Assembly: GCA_902779675.1 (NCBI GenBank) | Contig: CACZCK010000003.1 | Span: 124,001-188,000, forward strand | Direction of reading: 5' to 3' | DNA length: 64,000 nucleotides | Source: an uncultured Coriobacteriaceae bacterium | GTDB taxonomy: Bacteria > Actinomycetota > Coriobacteriia > Coriobacteriales > Atopobiaceae | Shown: positions 1-7,202 of the stretch, in pieces | Position numbering within the stretch: the stretch's first letter is position 1 | How the letters are laid out: each line of letters opens with the position of its first letter | Made by a program: the position numbers and the translations under genes | The notes under the pieces: generated by a model | Told to the model about the DNA's origin: nothing | The model's database searches: none | The model's input: the letters and a program-made list of their open reading frames with translations, nothing else

Positions 1-1
1 G

Positions 2-1180
2 CAGGTGGTGACGCAGCGTCTCGATCGGCCCATTCCCAAGACCTACATCGGTAGCGGCAAAGTCAGCGAAGTCGCCCACTTGGTGGGTAGCCTCGAGGCC
101 GACGTCGTCATCTTCGACGACGAGTTGACCCCCTCACAGCAGTCCAATCTGGAGCGTGCGTTCAAGGAGCCAACCAAGGTCATCGACCGCACGGCACTCA
201 TCCTCGACATCTTTGGCGAGCACGCGCGCACGCGCGAGGGAAGGCTTCAGGTGCAGCTCGCACAGCTCCAATATGTGCTCCCGCGTCTGCGTGGCATGTG
301 GAGCCATCTGGTGGGCGAGCAGACTCGTGGTGGCATCGGCAGCAGGTTCGGCCAGGGCGAAAGCCAGCTCGAGGTCGACCGCCGACTCATCAGAAACCGC
401 ATCGCCACCCTGCGCGAGGAGCTCAAGCGACTCGAACGTCGACGCAACGTGCAGAGCAAGGCGCGCTGGGAGTCGGGCATCTATCGCGTCGCGCTAGTCG
501 GCTATACCAATGCAGGCAAGTCCACACTGCTCAACCGGCTGACCGGCGCCGACGTATACGTGCGCGACGAGCTCTTTGCCACACTCGACCCGACCACACG
601 CTCTCTCGACCTTGAGGAGGGGCGGCGGATCACCATCACCGATACCGTCGGGTTCATTCAGAAGCTCCCCACGACCCTTGTGGAATCTTTCAAGTCCACG
701 CTCGCCGAGGCGCTTGCGGCAGACCTCATCCTCAAAGTCGTTGACGCATCCGACCCCCATGCTGCCAAGGAACTCGACGCAGTCGATGCCGTTCTCAGCG
801 AGATCGGTGCCTCAGACATCCGTTCGGTCGTGGTCTACAACAAGTGCGACCTCCTCGATGGCGAGACCCGAAGGGCATTGGCGCTCGAGCACCCCGAAGC
901 CGTCCAGATGTCGGCACTTGAGGGAACGGGTGCAGACGCGCTGCTCTACCGCATAGCACAAGAGGCCTCCGACGGCGACGTGACGATTACCGTGGTGGTG
1001 CCGTATGCGAAGGGCATGATCATAAAGATGCTGCACGAGCGTTGCCAGGTGATTCGCGAGGAGTACGTGCAGGGCGGTCTCAAGGCCACCGTACGTGCGT
1101 CTCAGCGCATGCATGACTTCCTGGAGCCATATCGCATCGAGGATGTGCCTGAAGACGGCCGTATAGCCCCTACCTCATAA
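2..1180 (+). CDS. hflX: GTPase HflX (5' end cut by window edge)
   Basis: Ribosome-associated GTPase of the HflX family, known to split or rescue stalled 70S ribosomes. The visible 392 residues begin inside the N-terminal nucleotide-binding domain, so roughly 40-60 residues are missing upstream and the GTG at position 5 is probably not the start. The family motif with GGIGSRFGQGE lies near residue 110. The G domain shows the P-loop GYTNAGKST (about 166-174), DTVG (213-216) and NKCD (279-282). The 3' end overlaps the convergent membrane gene by 11 bp. The call is firm; only the N-terminus is unseen. Confidence 0.95.
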   Translation, partial: QVVTQRLDRPIPKTYIGSGKVSEVAHLVGSLEADVVIFDDELTPSQQSNLERAFKEPTKVIDRTALILDIFGEHARTREGRLQVQLAQLQYVLPRLRGMWSHLVGEQTRGGIGSRFGQGESQLEVDRRLIRNRIATLREELKRLERRRNVQSKARWESGIYRVALVGYTNAGKSTLLNRLTGADVYVRDELFATLDPTTRSLDLEEGRRITITDTVGFIQKLPTTLVESFKSTLAEALAADLILKVVDASDPHAAKELDAVDAVLSEIGASDIRSVVVYNKCDLLDGETRRALALEHPEAVQMSALEGTGADALLYRIAQEASDGDVTITVVVPYAKGMIIKMLHERCQVIREEYVQGGLKATVRASQRMHDFLEPYRIEDVPEDGRIAPTS

Positions 1181-1943
1181 GCTCGAGCAGGCCAATCAGA
1201 ATCGGCTGATGCAGCACATAGATGGGCAGAGCATGGCGCCCCACAAGCTGGAGCGGAGGACAGCAGATGTCGTAAGTCCAGCTCGGGTAGCCATTCTGGC
1301 GCCACTGACGCCCAGCGGCCGCACCTGCAAGGTACATGAGGCTAAAGGGTAGCAGGGGATAATAGTCACCCGAGGCAAAACCCGGACCTGGAAACCCCAA
1401 AAACGAGAGCGCGCGATGGTCGTAGAGCCACGGAGGCAGGGTGAAGGTTGCTTCTCCAATGCCCACGTATCCGTGTGGGACGCCAAGCAGCAGCAGAAAA
1501 GCGACCACAAAGGCAAAGGCCGCCATGTAGCCTTTTGGAGCAAGGCCCGCACGATCGAGGAGATGCTCGATGAGCGTGCTTGCTCCCATGCAGAAGATGA
1601 TGCCAAACGATATGGGCGTATCGACGGCGACGATTGTCGTGGTTGCAAACACGATGGCGGCGACCGTCAGGTACTTGAACGAACGGCGAAGTCCGTTGCG
1701 TGAGAACGAGCACATGCAACCGGCAATGAACAGGAACGTCCAAGATATTGACGCACGCCATATGTCCTGAAAGGGTGGCTGGAAGAAGGCCAGGGGATGG
1801 CCATAGATGTAGCGAAGGTCGTAGCACAAGTGGAACAGAACCATCGATATGACCGAGAAGCCTCGAACGATATCGAAAAGGGCCATCCGTCCATGGGTGG
1901 ATGGCCCCTCGTGCTTTGTGGCGTGTGCGACGTCTGCGAGCAT
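1170..1943 (-). CDS. DUF1624 / heparan-alpha-glucosaminide N-acetyltransferase-like membrane protein
   Basis: Polytopic membrane protein of 257 residues with about six to seven hydrophobic helices. It matches the DUF1624/HGSNAT-like acyltransferase family, whose usual opening F-D-I-V-R-G-F-S-V is seen near residue 23 and is followed by VLFHLCYDLRY. The family is thought to move acyl groups across membranes onto sugars; no substrate can be read here. It starts 1 nt after the lexA stop. A hairpin with a trailing T run (1880-1907) sits inside its first codons, so translation may instead begin at the methionine of MALFDIVRG (ATG at 1883). Confidence 0.75.
   Translation of the reverse strand: MLADVAHATKHEGPSTHGRMALFDIVRGFSVISMVLFHLCYDLRYIYGHPLAFFQPPFQDIWRASISWTFLFIAGCMCSFSRNGLRRSFKYLTVAAIVFATTTIVAVDTPISFGIIFCMGASTLIEHLLDRAGLAPKGYMAAFAFVVAFLLLLGVPHGYVGIGEATFTLPPWLYDHRALSFLGFPGPGFASGDYYPLLPFSLMYLAGAAAGRQWRQNGYPSWTYDICCPPLQLVGRHALPIYVLHQPILIGLLELMR
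1880..1907 (-). terminator. Hairpin downstream of lexA
   Basis: A 9-bp perfect stem (1880-1888 with 1899-1907) and 10-nt loop are followed on the minus strand by TTTTC. The position, 37 nt past the lexA stop, suits a rho-independent terminator or attenuator. It overlaps the first codons of the downstream membrane gene. Confidence 0.5.
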
Positions 1944-1944
1944 G

Positions 1945-2601
1945 CTACGACATAGAGCGAATGAGAGCGGTCACTCGCCCGAGGATGACCGGATTGGTGA
2001 CATAGATGGGATCCATCGTGTCGTTCTCGGGTTGCAGGCGTACGCGGTCGCGCTCGCGATAGAAGGTCTTGACGGTGGCGGAGTCGTCGATGAGGGCAAC
2101 AACGATCTCGCCGTCGCGGGCATCGTTCTGCTCCTTGACCACGATGTAGTCGCCATCAAAGATGCCGGCGTTGATCATGGACTGCCCATGTACGCGCAGA
2201 ATGAACGAGCTGTCATCGCCGACGATGCTCGTGGGAAGCGAGAGGCTCTCCTCGACGTTCTGCTCGGCGAGTATGGGCATGCCTGCCGCCACGCGACCAA
2301 CGAGCGGCAGGTGCATGGTATTGGACGCGGTGTCTTGCGTGGGGGATGCGAGAGGCGTCTGTGGCGCCTGCGACTCCTGTGAGCCGCTGACCACCTCGAT
2401 GGTACGCGGCTTCTTGGAGTCGCGCTTGATGAAGCCGCGCTCCTGCAGCACCTTGAGATGCATGTGAACGGTGGAGGGGGAGGCGAGACCGACCGCAGCT
2501 CCGATCTCGCGCACCGAGGGAGGATAGCCGCGCTCCTTGGTATAGGCGCAGATGTACTCGTAGATGGCAGTCTGGCGCTTGCTGAGCTTGTCTCGTGCCA
2601 T
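1945..2601 (-). CDS. lexA: SOS repressor LexA
   Basis: Transcriptional repressor of the SOS response; RecA-stimulated self-cleavage inactivates it. The protein has 218 residues: an N-terminal winged helix (1-65, with the recognition helix around SPSTVHMHL), a linker, and an S24 peptidase domain. The cleavage site Ala106-Gly107 (RVAAGMP), catalytic Ser141 (GQSM) and Lys178 (SATVK) are all visible. The ATG at 2601 is chosen because AAGGAGGATCT lies just upstream and MARDKLSKRQ is a typical LexA opening. Two LexA boxes lie upstream in the shared divergent promoter, so autoregulation is expected. Confidence 0.98.
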   Translation of the reverse strand: MARDKLSKRQTAIYEYICAYTKERGYPPSVREIGAAVGLASPSTVHMHLKVLQERGFIKRDSKKPRTIEVVSGSQESQAPQTPLASPTQDTASNTMHLPLVGRVAAGMPILAEQNVEESLSLPTSIVGDDSSFILRVHGQSMINAGIFDGDYIVVKEQNDARDGEIVVALIDDSATVKTFYRERDRVRLQPENDTMDPIYVTNPVILGRVTALIRSMS

Positions 2602-2628
2602 AGATCCTCCTTGCGTGTGCAGCAATTG

Positions 2629-2642
2629 CGAACAACTGTACG
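2629..2642. promoter_or_regulatory. LexA (SOS) box 1
   Basis: CGAACAACTGTACG resembles the actinobacterial/Gram-positive LexA operator CGAAC-N4-GTTCG, with one half-site imperfect. It lies about 27 bp upstream of the lexA start codon and 26 bp centre-to-centre from box 2, placing the two on nearly the same DNA face. Confidence 0.7.
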
Positions 2643-2649
2643 TTTTTGC

Positions 2650-2678
2650 TTGACCGAACAATTGTTTGAGACTAGTAT
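2650..2678 (+). promoter_or_regulatory. Promoter of the LysM division-inhibitor-like gene
   Basis: TTGACC (2650-2655), a 17-bp spacer and TAGTAT (2673-2678) read rightward. The spacer is LexA box 2, so the promoter should be silent until SOS induction. Its -10 overlaps the lexA -10 on the other strand. Confidence 0.65.
2655..2668. promoter_or_regulatory. LexA (SOS) box 2
   Basis: CGAACAATTGTTTG is a near-perfect LexA palindrome. It occupies the -35/-10 spacer of the rightward LysM-gene promoter and covers the predicted start point of lexA transcription, so one bound dimer would block both divergent promoters. Confidence 0.88.
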
Positions 2679-2702
2679 AGTACGCACGTTCTGATTTGGC
2701 AA
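2674..2702 (-). promoter_or_regulatory. lexA promoter
   Basis: On the minus strand, TTGCCA (2697-2702), a 17-bp spacer and TATACT (2674-2679) form a strong sigma-A-type promoter. Transcription would begin near 2667, inside LexA box 2. Confidence 0.7.
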
Positions 2703-2761
2703 CCAATTCATGTCGTTGTCATCCTCTATAACCTAACCGTCGCACATGAGAGGAGCATCAG

Positions 2762-3247
2762 ATGAGCAAGGGCACCAATGCATACGTCGCAGTCGAGGGC
2801 AACCTGGCCCTTTCCCTCAACAAGTCACGCTTTCGTGTCATCGAGGGTGGCCGCACCGAGCGCAGCTGTCGTATCGTCGCCGCCGACAGCTCATCTCAGC
2901 ACATCTCACAGTGCAAGGCAAACGCCCGTACCACTCGCAACGTGGGCATTGCGCGCAAGCGCCATGTCGCCTGTCTCGTAACCACTCTGCTCGCGGTCAG
3001 CGTTCTGGCCGTCACCTGGCGCGTTACCGACATCGCAAGCCAACGCCGCATCGACGCCGCTCTTGCCCAGGCCACCTTCCAGACGGTGACCGTCATGCCG
3101 GGCGATTCCCTCTGGAACATCGCCGAGCGCAATCCTGTCGAGGGCTGCACTACGTCAGAGCTCGTGCGCTGCATACGTGACGTCAACCAGATCGACGACG
3201 CCTGCCTCCAGACGGGCATGCGTCTCAGCGTGCCGCATAGCCTCTAA
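2762..3247 (+). CDS. SOS-linked LysM membrane protein (YneA/DivS/ChiZ-like division inhibitor)
   Basis: The 161-residue protein has a basic cytoplasmic N-terminus, one membrane helix (about 67-87) and a C-terminal LysM module (107-158, beginning QTVTVMPGDSLWNIAERN). This layout and the position divergent from lexA match SOS cell-division inhibitors: YneA in Bacillus, DivS in Corynebacterium and Rv2719c/ChiZ in Mycobacterium. The same lexA-LysM-nrdR order occurs in mycobacteria. GAGAGGAG precedes the ATG. Expected role: hold septation during DNA damage, anchored in the membrane with LysM on peptidoglycan. The function is inferred from synteny and architecture. Confidence 0.8.
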   Translation: MSKGTNAYVAVEGNLALSLNKSRFRVIEGGRTERSCRIVAADSSSQHISQCKANARTTRNVGIARKRHVACLVTTLLAVSVLAVTWRVTDIASQRRIDAALAQATFQTVTVMPGDSLWNIAERNPVEGCTTSELVRCIRDVNQIDDACLQTGMRLSVPHSL

Positions 3248-3282
3248 GCTTCACCAGCGTTATTGTCTGCATATTTATGCCG

Positions 3283-3327
3283 CAGGCGCCATCTCTCACA
3301 TCACAAATATGTGACAGATGGCGCCTG
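3283..3327 (+). terminator. Long hairpin between the LysM gene and nrdR
   Basis: A 12-bp perfect outer stem (3283-3294 with 3316-3327), one C-C mismatch, and a 6-bp inner stem (3296-3301 with 3309-3314) enclose a 7-nt loop. GTATTTGCTATT follows. It probably ends the SOS transcript. A possible -10 for nrdR (TATACT, 3347-3352) lies just downstream. Confidence 0.6.
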
Positions 3328-3424
3328 TATTTGCTATTAAAGCCGATATACTTCTCCTTAGCCAAAAGGCTCTCTATCCGCAAGCCGACGCCCTGGGCGT
3401 CTGCTTCTTTGCATGAGGAGTAAG

Positions 3425-3874
3425 ATGCGCTGTCCCAAGTGTGGGTGTGACGAGTCGAAGGTCGTCGATTCGCGTCCTTCCGAGAACAACGATGCCATCA
3501 GGCGCCGCAGGGAATGCATTCGCTGTGGCTGTCGGTTTACCACATACGAGCGTCGCGAGGACATGCCGCTCATGGTGGTCAAGCGCGATGGACGCAAGGA
3601 GACCTTTGATCGCTCCAAGCTCATGCGTGGCCTTCTGACGGCAACCGTCAAGCGCAACGTTCACATCGACCAGCTCGAGTCGCTCATTAGTACCATCGAA
3701 AGCGAGCTGCGTGATAAGGGCATTACCGAAGTCTCCTCAGAGGACCTTGGCATGATGGTCCTGCAGCATCTCGTCGACGTCGACAAGGTGGCGTACGTTC
3801 GCTTTGCCTCGGTGTACCGAGACTTCAAGGACCTTGACGAGTTCAATGACGAGCTACGGAGTCTGATGTCATGA
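3425..3874 (+). CDS. nrdR: Transcriptional repressor NrdR
   Basis: Repressor of ribonucleotide reductase genes that senses ATP/dATP. The 149 residues contain a zinc ribbon with CPKC and CIRC pairs (Cys3, Cys6, Cys31, Cys34) and then an ATP-cone domain (about 46-136). The ATG at 3425 is chosen because MRCPKCG is the invariant family start and GAGGAG lies 5 nt upstream; an ATG at 3413 would add four residues. The stop overlaps the dut start (ATGA), so the two are translationally coupled. This joins dNTP control to dUTP removal beside the SOS regulator. Confidence 0.97.
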   Translation: MRCPKCGCDESKVVDSRPSENNDAIRRRRECIRCGCRFTTYERREDMPLMVVKRDGRKETFDRSKLMRGLLTATVKRNVHIDQLESLISTIESELRDKGITEVSSEDLGMMVLQHLVDVDKVAYVRFASVYRDFKDLDEFNDELRSLMS

Positions 3875-4341
3875 GTGATCAGAGCATGAGCAGGGGAGGC
3901 GCCATCGTGGTGCCCATCAAGCGACTCGACCCGTCGGTTGAGCTCCCATCGTATGCCTACGCCGGAGACGCCGGTCTCGACCTGCGCTCGAGCGAAGACG
4001 TGACCTTGGCGCCGTTTGAGCGCCGCCTCATCTCGACGGGGCTTGCCGTCGCGATTCCCGAGGGATATGCCGGGTTTGTCCAACCGCGTAGCGGCCTTGC
4101 CCTCAAGCAGGGTCTCTCCATGGCAAATACGCCCGGTCTCATCGACTCGCACTATCGCGGTGAGCTCAAAATCTGCGCCATCAATCTCGACCCAAAGGAA
4201 GACATCGTGATTCGCCGAGGCGACCGTATCGCGCAGCTCGTCATCCAGAAGGTTCCTATCGTTGAGCTGGTAGAGGTCGACGAGCTTGACGAGACCGACC
4301 GCGGTGCCGGAGGCTTTGGTTCGAGCGGCGTCTCCCTGTAG
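3871..4341 (+). CDS. dut: dUTP diphosphatase
   Basis: Trimeric dUTPase hydrolysing dUTP to dUMP and pyrophosphate, which keeps uracil out of DNA and feeds dTMP synthesis. All five motifs are visible in 156 residues: [16 protein letters not shown], a [14 protein letters not shown] motif with the catalytic Asp, RIAQLVI, and the C-terminal P-loop-like GAGGFGSSG that closes over the substrate. It overlaps nrdR by 4 bp. Confidence 0.97.
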   Translation: MSDQSMSRGGAIVVPIKRLDPSVELPSYAYAGDAGLDLRSSEDVTLAPFERRLISTGLAVAIPEGYAGFVQPRSGLALKQGLSMANTPGLIDSHYRGELKICAINLDPKEDIVIRRGDRIAQLVIQKVPIVELVEVDELDETDRGAGGFGSSGVSL

Positions 4342-4364
4342 GTGCGTGGCATCATATTATGCGC

Positions 4365-4391
4365 GGGAAGGGTCGCAATGCGGCCCTTCCC
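4365..4391 (+). terminator. Terminator after dut
   Basis: GGGAAGGG (4365-4372) pairs with CCCTTCCC (4384-4391), extended inward by further pairs to an 11-bp stem with a 5-nt loop. Only a short T-rich tail (TTGTCATGT) follows, and that tail also holds the -35 of trxB. Confidence 0.6.
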
Positions 4392-4420
4392 TTGTCATGT
4401 AGAGAAAGATGCGATAATAT
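4392..4420 (+). promoter_or_regulatory. trxB promoter
   Basis: TTGTCA (4392-4397), a 17-bp spacer and TAATAT (4415-4420) form a near-consensus promoter 35 nt ahead of the trxB start codon. It separates trxB from the nrdR-dut unit. Confidence 0.75.
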
Positions 4421-4455
4421 ATAGTGCACAAACAAATAGCGAGGAGGGAAGTCCC

Positions 4456-5406
4456 ATGGCAGACGAGAAGACGTACGACCTCATCATCATCGGCGGTGGC
4501 CCGGCAGGCCTTTCTGCTGCCATCTACGCGCAGCGTGCCATGCTCGACAACGTGCTTCTCGAGCAGGAGGCCGTTGGCGGCCAGGTGATCATCACGAGTG
4601 ACATCGACAACTATCCCGGTGTCCCGCACACCGACGGCTTTACCCTCATCGACCAGATGCAGAACCAGGCTAACGAACTTGGTGCACACATCGTGATCAC
4701 CAATGCAGAGAAGGTCATGCATAGTGACGACACGGGGCTCTTCGAGGTGCGTACGCCTGACGGCAAGATATTTGCCAAGACGGTCATCGCCTGCGGAGGC
4801 GCAACACCCAGGCACGCTGGCTTTACGGGTGAGGAGGCCTTTACGGGCCATGGCGTCTCGTACTGCGCGACCTGTGACGGCATGTTCTACCGCGGCAAGA
4901 AGGTATACGTCATCGGAGGCGGCAACTCGGCATGCGAGGAGGCTCTGTTCCTCACGCGCTTCGCCGACCAGGTCGATGTCATCGTCCGCAAGGACCACCT
5001 GCGCGCACAGGCCGTCGTTGCCAAGGAGCTCGAGGACAACCCCAAGGTCAATGTCCGATTCCTCACGAGTGTAGTTGGGGTCGAGGGCGGCACCATGATC
5101 AGCGATGTCACCCTGCGCGACAATGCCACGGGTGAGACCTATGTCGAGCACTATGACGAAGGCGGCTGCGGTGTCTTCGTGTTCGTGGGGCGCGTTCCCG
5201 CCTCGCAACTCCTCGAGGGACTTGTCGATGTCGATGATGCTGGCTACGTGCTCGCCGACGAGCGTATGGCCACCAAGACGCCTGGCCTCTTTGTTGCCGG
5301 TGACATCAGGAAGAAGTTCCTCCGTCAGATCGTGACCGCCGCGGCTGATGGTGCCATTGCGGCCACCAGTGCCTCCGCGTTCCTCGGCCACCCCGTGGAG
5401 GGCTAG
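4456..5406 (+). CDS. trxB: Thioredoxin reductase (NADPH)
   Basis: Low-molecular-weight flavoenzyme passing electrons from NADPH through FAD to thioredoxin. Of 316 residues, the FAD-binding GGGPAG is at 13-18, the redox-active CATC at 137-140 inside the NADPH domain, and the NADPH motif with GGGNSACEEA follows. A C-terminal FVAGD-type motif completes FAD binding. The ATG at 4456 is preceded by GAGGAGGGA; an upstream in-frame start would read through the dut terminator and promoter and is rejected. The stop overlaps the convergent flavoprotein gene by 4 bp. Confidence 0.96.
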   Translation: MADEKTYDLIIIGGGPAGLSAAIYAQRAMLDNVLLEQEAVGGQVIITSDIDNYPGVPHTDGFTLIDQMQNQANELGAHIVITNAEKVMHSDDTGLFEVRTPDGKIFAKTVIACGGATPRHAGFTGEEAFTGHGVSYCATCDGMFYRGKKVYVIGGGNSACEEALFLTRFADQVDVIVRKDHLRAQAVVAKELEDNPKVNVRFLTSVVGVEGGTMISDVTLRDNATGETYVEHYDEGGCGVFVFVGRVPASQLLEGLVDVDDAGYVLADERMATKTPGLFVAGDIRKKFLRQIVTAAADGAIAATSASAFLGHPVEG

Positions 5407-7058
5407 GTACAGCTCTTCATCGGACACCCATCGACCACCAGCTGTCCGTCTTCGTTCACAGAGACGGACAGCTGGTGGTCATATGCGTTGTCGGTGTACG
5501 AGGCGTCGGAGCGCCAGTGCGCACCCCGGCTTTCTGTGCGCGCATCCATGGCTGCAAGCAGAGCATCGGCTACGGTGAGAGCAGACAAAGACGATCTCCA
5601 AGCACCAATGGCTCGGGCCTCGTCAGGAGCACAACCGAGAGGGTCATCCACAACGACGCTGCTTTGGGTAAGCTCGTCGACGAGGTCCGCAAGACGCAAT
5701 CTGCCTGCTGCGAGGTCCTTGTGATTGCGTGGCACAAGTGCGACTTCGTCGAGCAGAGTGGCGACGTGCGTCCGGTAGCGCCTGTCATCTCGGAGCATCT
5801 TGAGCCCTGCGGACGGTGTGCGACCGTTCTGCGTCAAGTGGCCTGAGGATGCCGCAGCCCGACCGGCCCTGATGCCAAACACCAGGGCACTCATGCTGGC
5901 GAGTCCCCCGATGCGATCGGCGCCATGGACGCCGCCGGCAGCTTCGCCAGCAGCATAGAGCCCGGGCACGCCAGTGAATCCGTCTTGATCGATGGCGATG
6001 CCGCCGTTCGAGGAATGGGCAAAGAGAGCTATGGGAAGGCTGTCGCTCAGGTTTGCTCCTCTTTGCTCTGCGAACCATGATGCATAGGTGCGTACGAACT
6101 CTGGCGCGTGAGGACCCAGGGCATCTGGGGCCACGTGTGCACGAACAGTGCCTCGCTGAACTGTTGCCAGGAGCTCCTCGATGCGCCGGCTGGGTCGTTC
6201 GAAGGTGAAAGGTCCGTGCCACGAGTGCGCCTCGAGTGCTTGCCAAAGCGCTTCCGAATCGCAAAAGTGCTGGTCAGTGGACGTGTTGTTGACCTCGAGC
6301 AAGGTGTGTCGCCAAAGCTTTTCGTTGAAGACCGTTCCCCAAAGAGGGGAGAGGTAGCCCACCATGAGCTGTTGGAACTCTATATTGACGAGCCGGGCTC
6401 CGGCACCGAGTGCGGCAAAGTGTCCATTTGCGCAGGTAGATGGGCATATATGAGAGCCGTAGAGCCCAGCGAGGCCGCCGGTGGCCAAAACGACGGCGCG
6501 TGTGGCAGCAAATTTGATGACTGACATCTTATGTAAAGTAAAGATGCCTTGCAGGTTTCGCTCCTTATCGAGGGCGATATCAAGCAGAGTCGACTGTTCG
6601 GTAACATCGACACCCGATTCTTGTATGCGGCGAACGAGCGCGTCTCTCGACTCCGAACCAACAAATCCGTGCCAGGTGCGTGTCTCACTGTCAAAGCACG
6701 GCACGAACTCGCGCTGCGTGGGATCCTTGGCGCCTATGATACTTGCGCCTTGGCGCGCCCACCAATCGAGCGCCTCATCGGCATCTGCCACGAGCCTCTC
6801 TGGCAAAGTGGGGGTACACAAACCCATGCCCATCGTTTTGAGGGCCTTAAAAAGGCTCTGGTGGCCTCGTATTAGCGGCTCTGTCGATTCAGACACCATA
6901 CCGAGGCCCCAGGTGTTCGAAGAGAAGCTCGAGCCACCGCAGAGGGTACCGTCAGTCAAAAGCAGCACGCGCGCGCCAAGTTCGCGAGCCGAGAGCGCGG
7001 CGGCAATGCCCGCAATGCCTGCACCAACGACTACAACATCATAGGGTTTCGTGCCCAT
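5403..7058 (-). CDS. FAD-dependent fumarate reductase/L-aspartate oxidase-type flavoprotein
   Basis: Soluble FAD enzyme of the succinate dehydrogenase/fumarate reductase flavoprotein superfamily, 551 residues. The N-terminal dinucleotide fold VVVGAGIAGIAAAL and the C-terminal AAGEAAGGVHGADRIGG are the diagnostic FAD contacts. There is no haem-binding domain or signal peptide, so it is a cytoplasmic single-subunit type. The substrate cannot be named: no nadA or nadC neighbour supports NadB, and enoate reduction is possible. AAGGAG precedes the ATG at 7058. Its last codons form a perfect 19-bp hairpin. Confidence 0.8.
   Translation of the reverse strand: MGTKPYDVVVVGAGIAGIAAALSARELGARVLLLTDGTLCGGSSFSSNTWGLGMVSESTEPLIRGHQSLFKALKTMGMGLCTPTLPERLVADADEALDWWARQGASIIGAKDPTQREFVPCFDSETRTWHGFVGSESRDALVRRIQESGVDVTEQSTLLDIALDKERNLQGIFTLHKMSVIKFAATRAVVLATGGLAGLYGSHICPSTCANGHFAALGAGARLVNIEFQQLMVGYLSPLWGTVFNEKLWRHTLLEVNNTSTDQHFCDSEALWQALEAHSWHGPFTFERPSRRIEELLATVQRGTVRAHVAPDALGPHAPEFVRTYASWFAEQRGANLSDSLPIALFAHSSNGGIAIDQDGFTGVPGLYAAGEAAGGVHGADRIGGLASMSALVFGIRAGRAAASSGHLTQNGRTPSAGLKMLRDDRRYRTHVATLLDEVALVPRNHKDLAAGRLRLADLVDELTQSSVVVDDPLGCAPDEARAIGAWRSSLSALTVADALLAAMDARTESRGAHWRSDASYTDNAYDHQLSVSVNEDGQLVVDGCPMKSCT
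5433..5480. terminator. Perfect 19-bp hairpin shared by convergent trxB and flavoprotein genes
   Basis: Bases 5433-5451 pair exactly with 5462-5480 around a 10-nt loop. The hairpin starts 27 nt past the trxB stop and lies wholly inside the flavoprotein 3' coding end. Neither side has a T tract, so it is a bidirectional end-signal or mRNA 3' stabiliser rather than a textbook terminator. Confidence 0.5.
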
Positions 7059-7147
7059 GGCGAACTCCTTGCAGTGATTACGTTCTGACCGTACCACACG
7101 AGAGCTCGCACGTGTGTGTTCGTATAGCGCCTTAACTGCGGATTCTC

Positions 7148-7178
7148 AATATAACCGTGATAATATATCTTATGTCAA
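7148..7178 (-). promoter_or_regulatory. Probable promoter of the flavoprotein gene
   Basis: On the minus strand there is a perfect TTGACA (7173-7178). It is followed by an AT-rich stretch with TTATAT (7150-7155, 17-bp spacing) or TATATT (7148-7153, 19-bp spacing). The leader to the ATG at 7058 would be about 85 nt. Confidence 0.5.
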
Positions 7179-7202
7179 GTATGTAGACACGTACCCTGCA
7201 GC

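Noticed and set aside
4357..5427. A 356-codon minus-strand open frame opposite trxB.
   Set aside because: trxB on the plus strand has complete motifs, promoter and ribosome site; the opposite frame has none.
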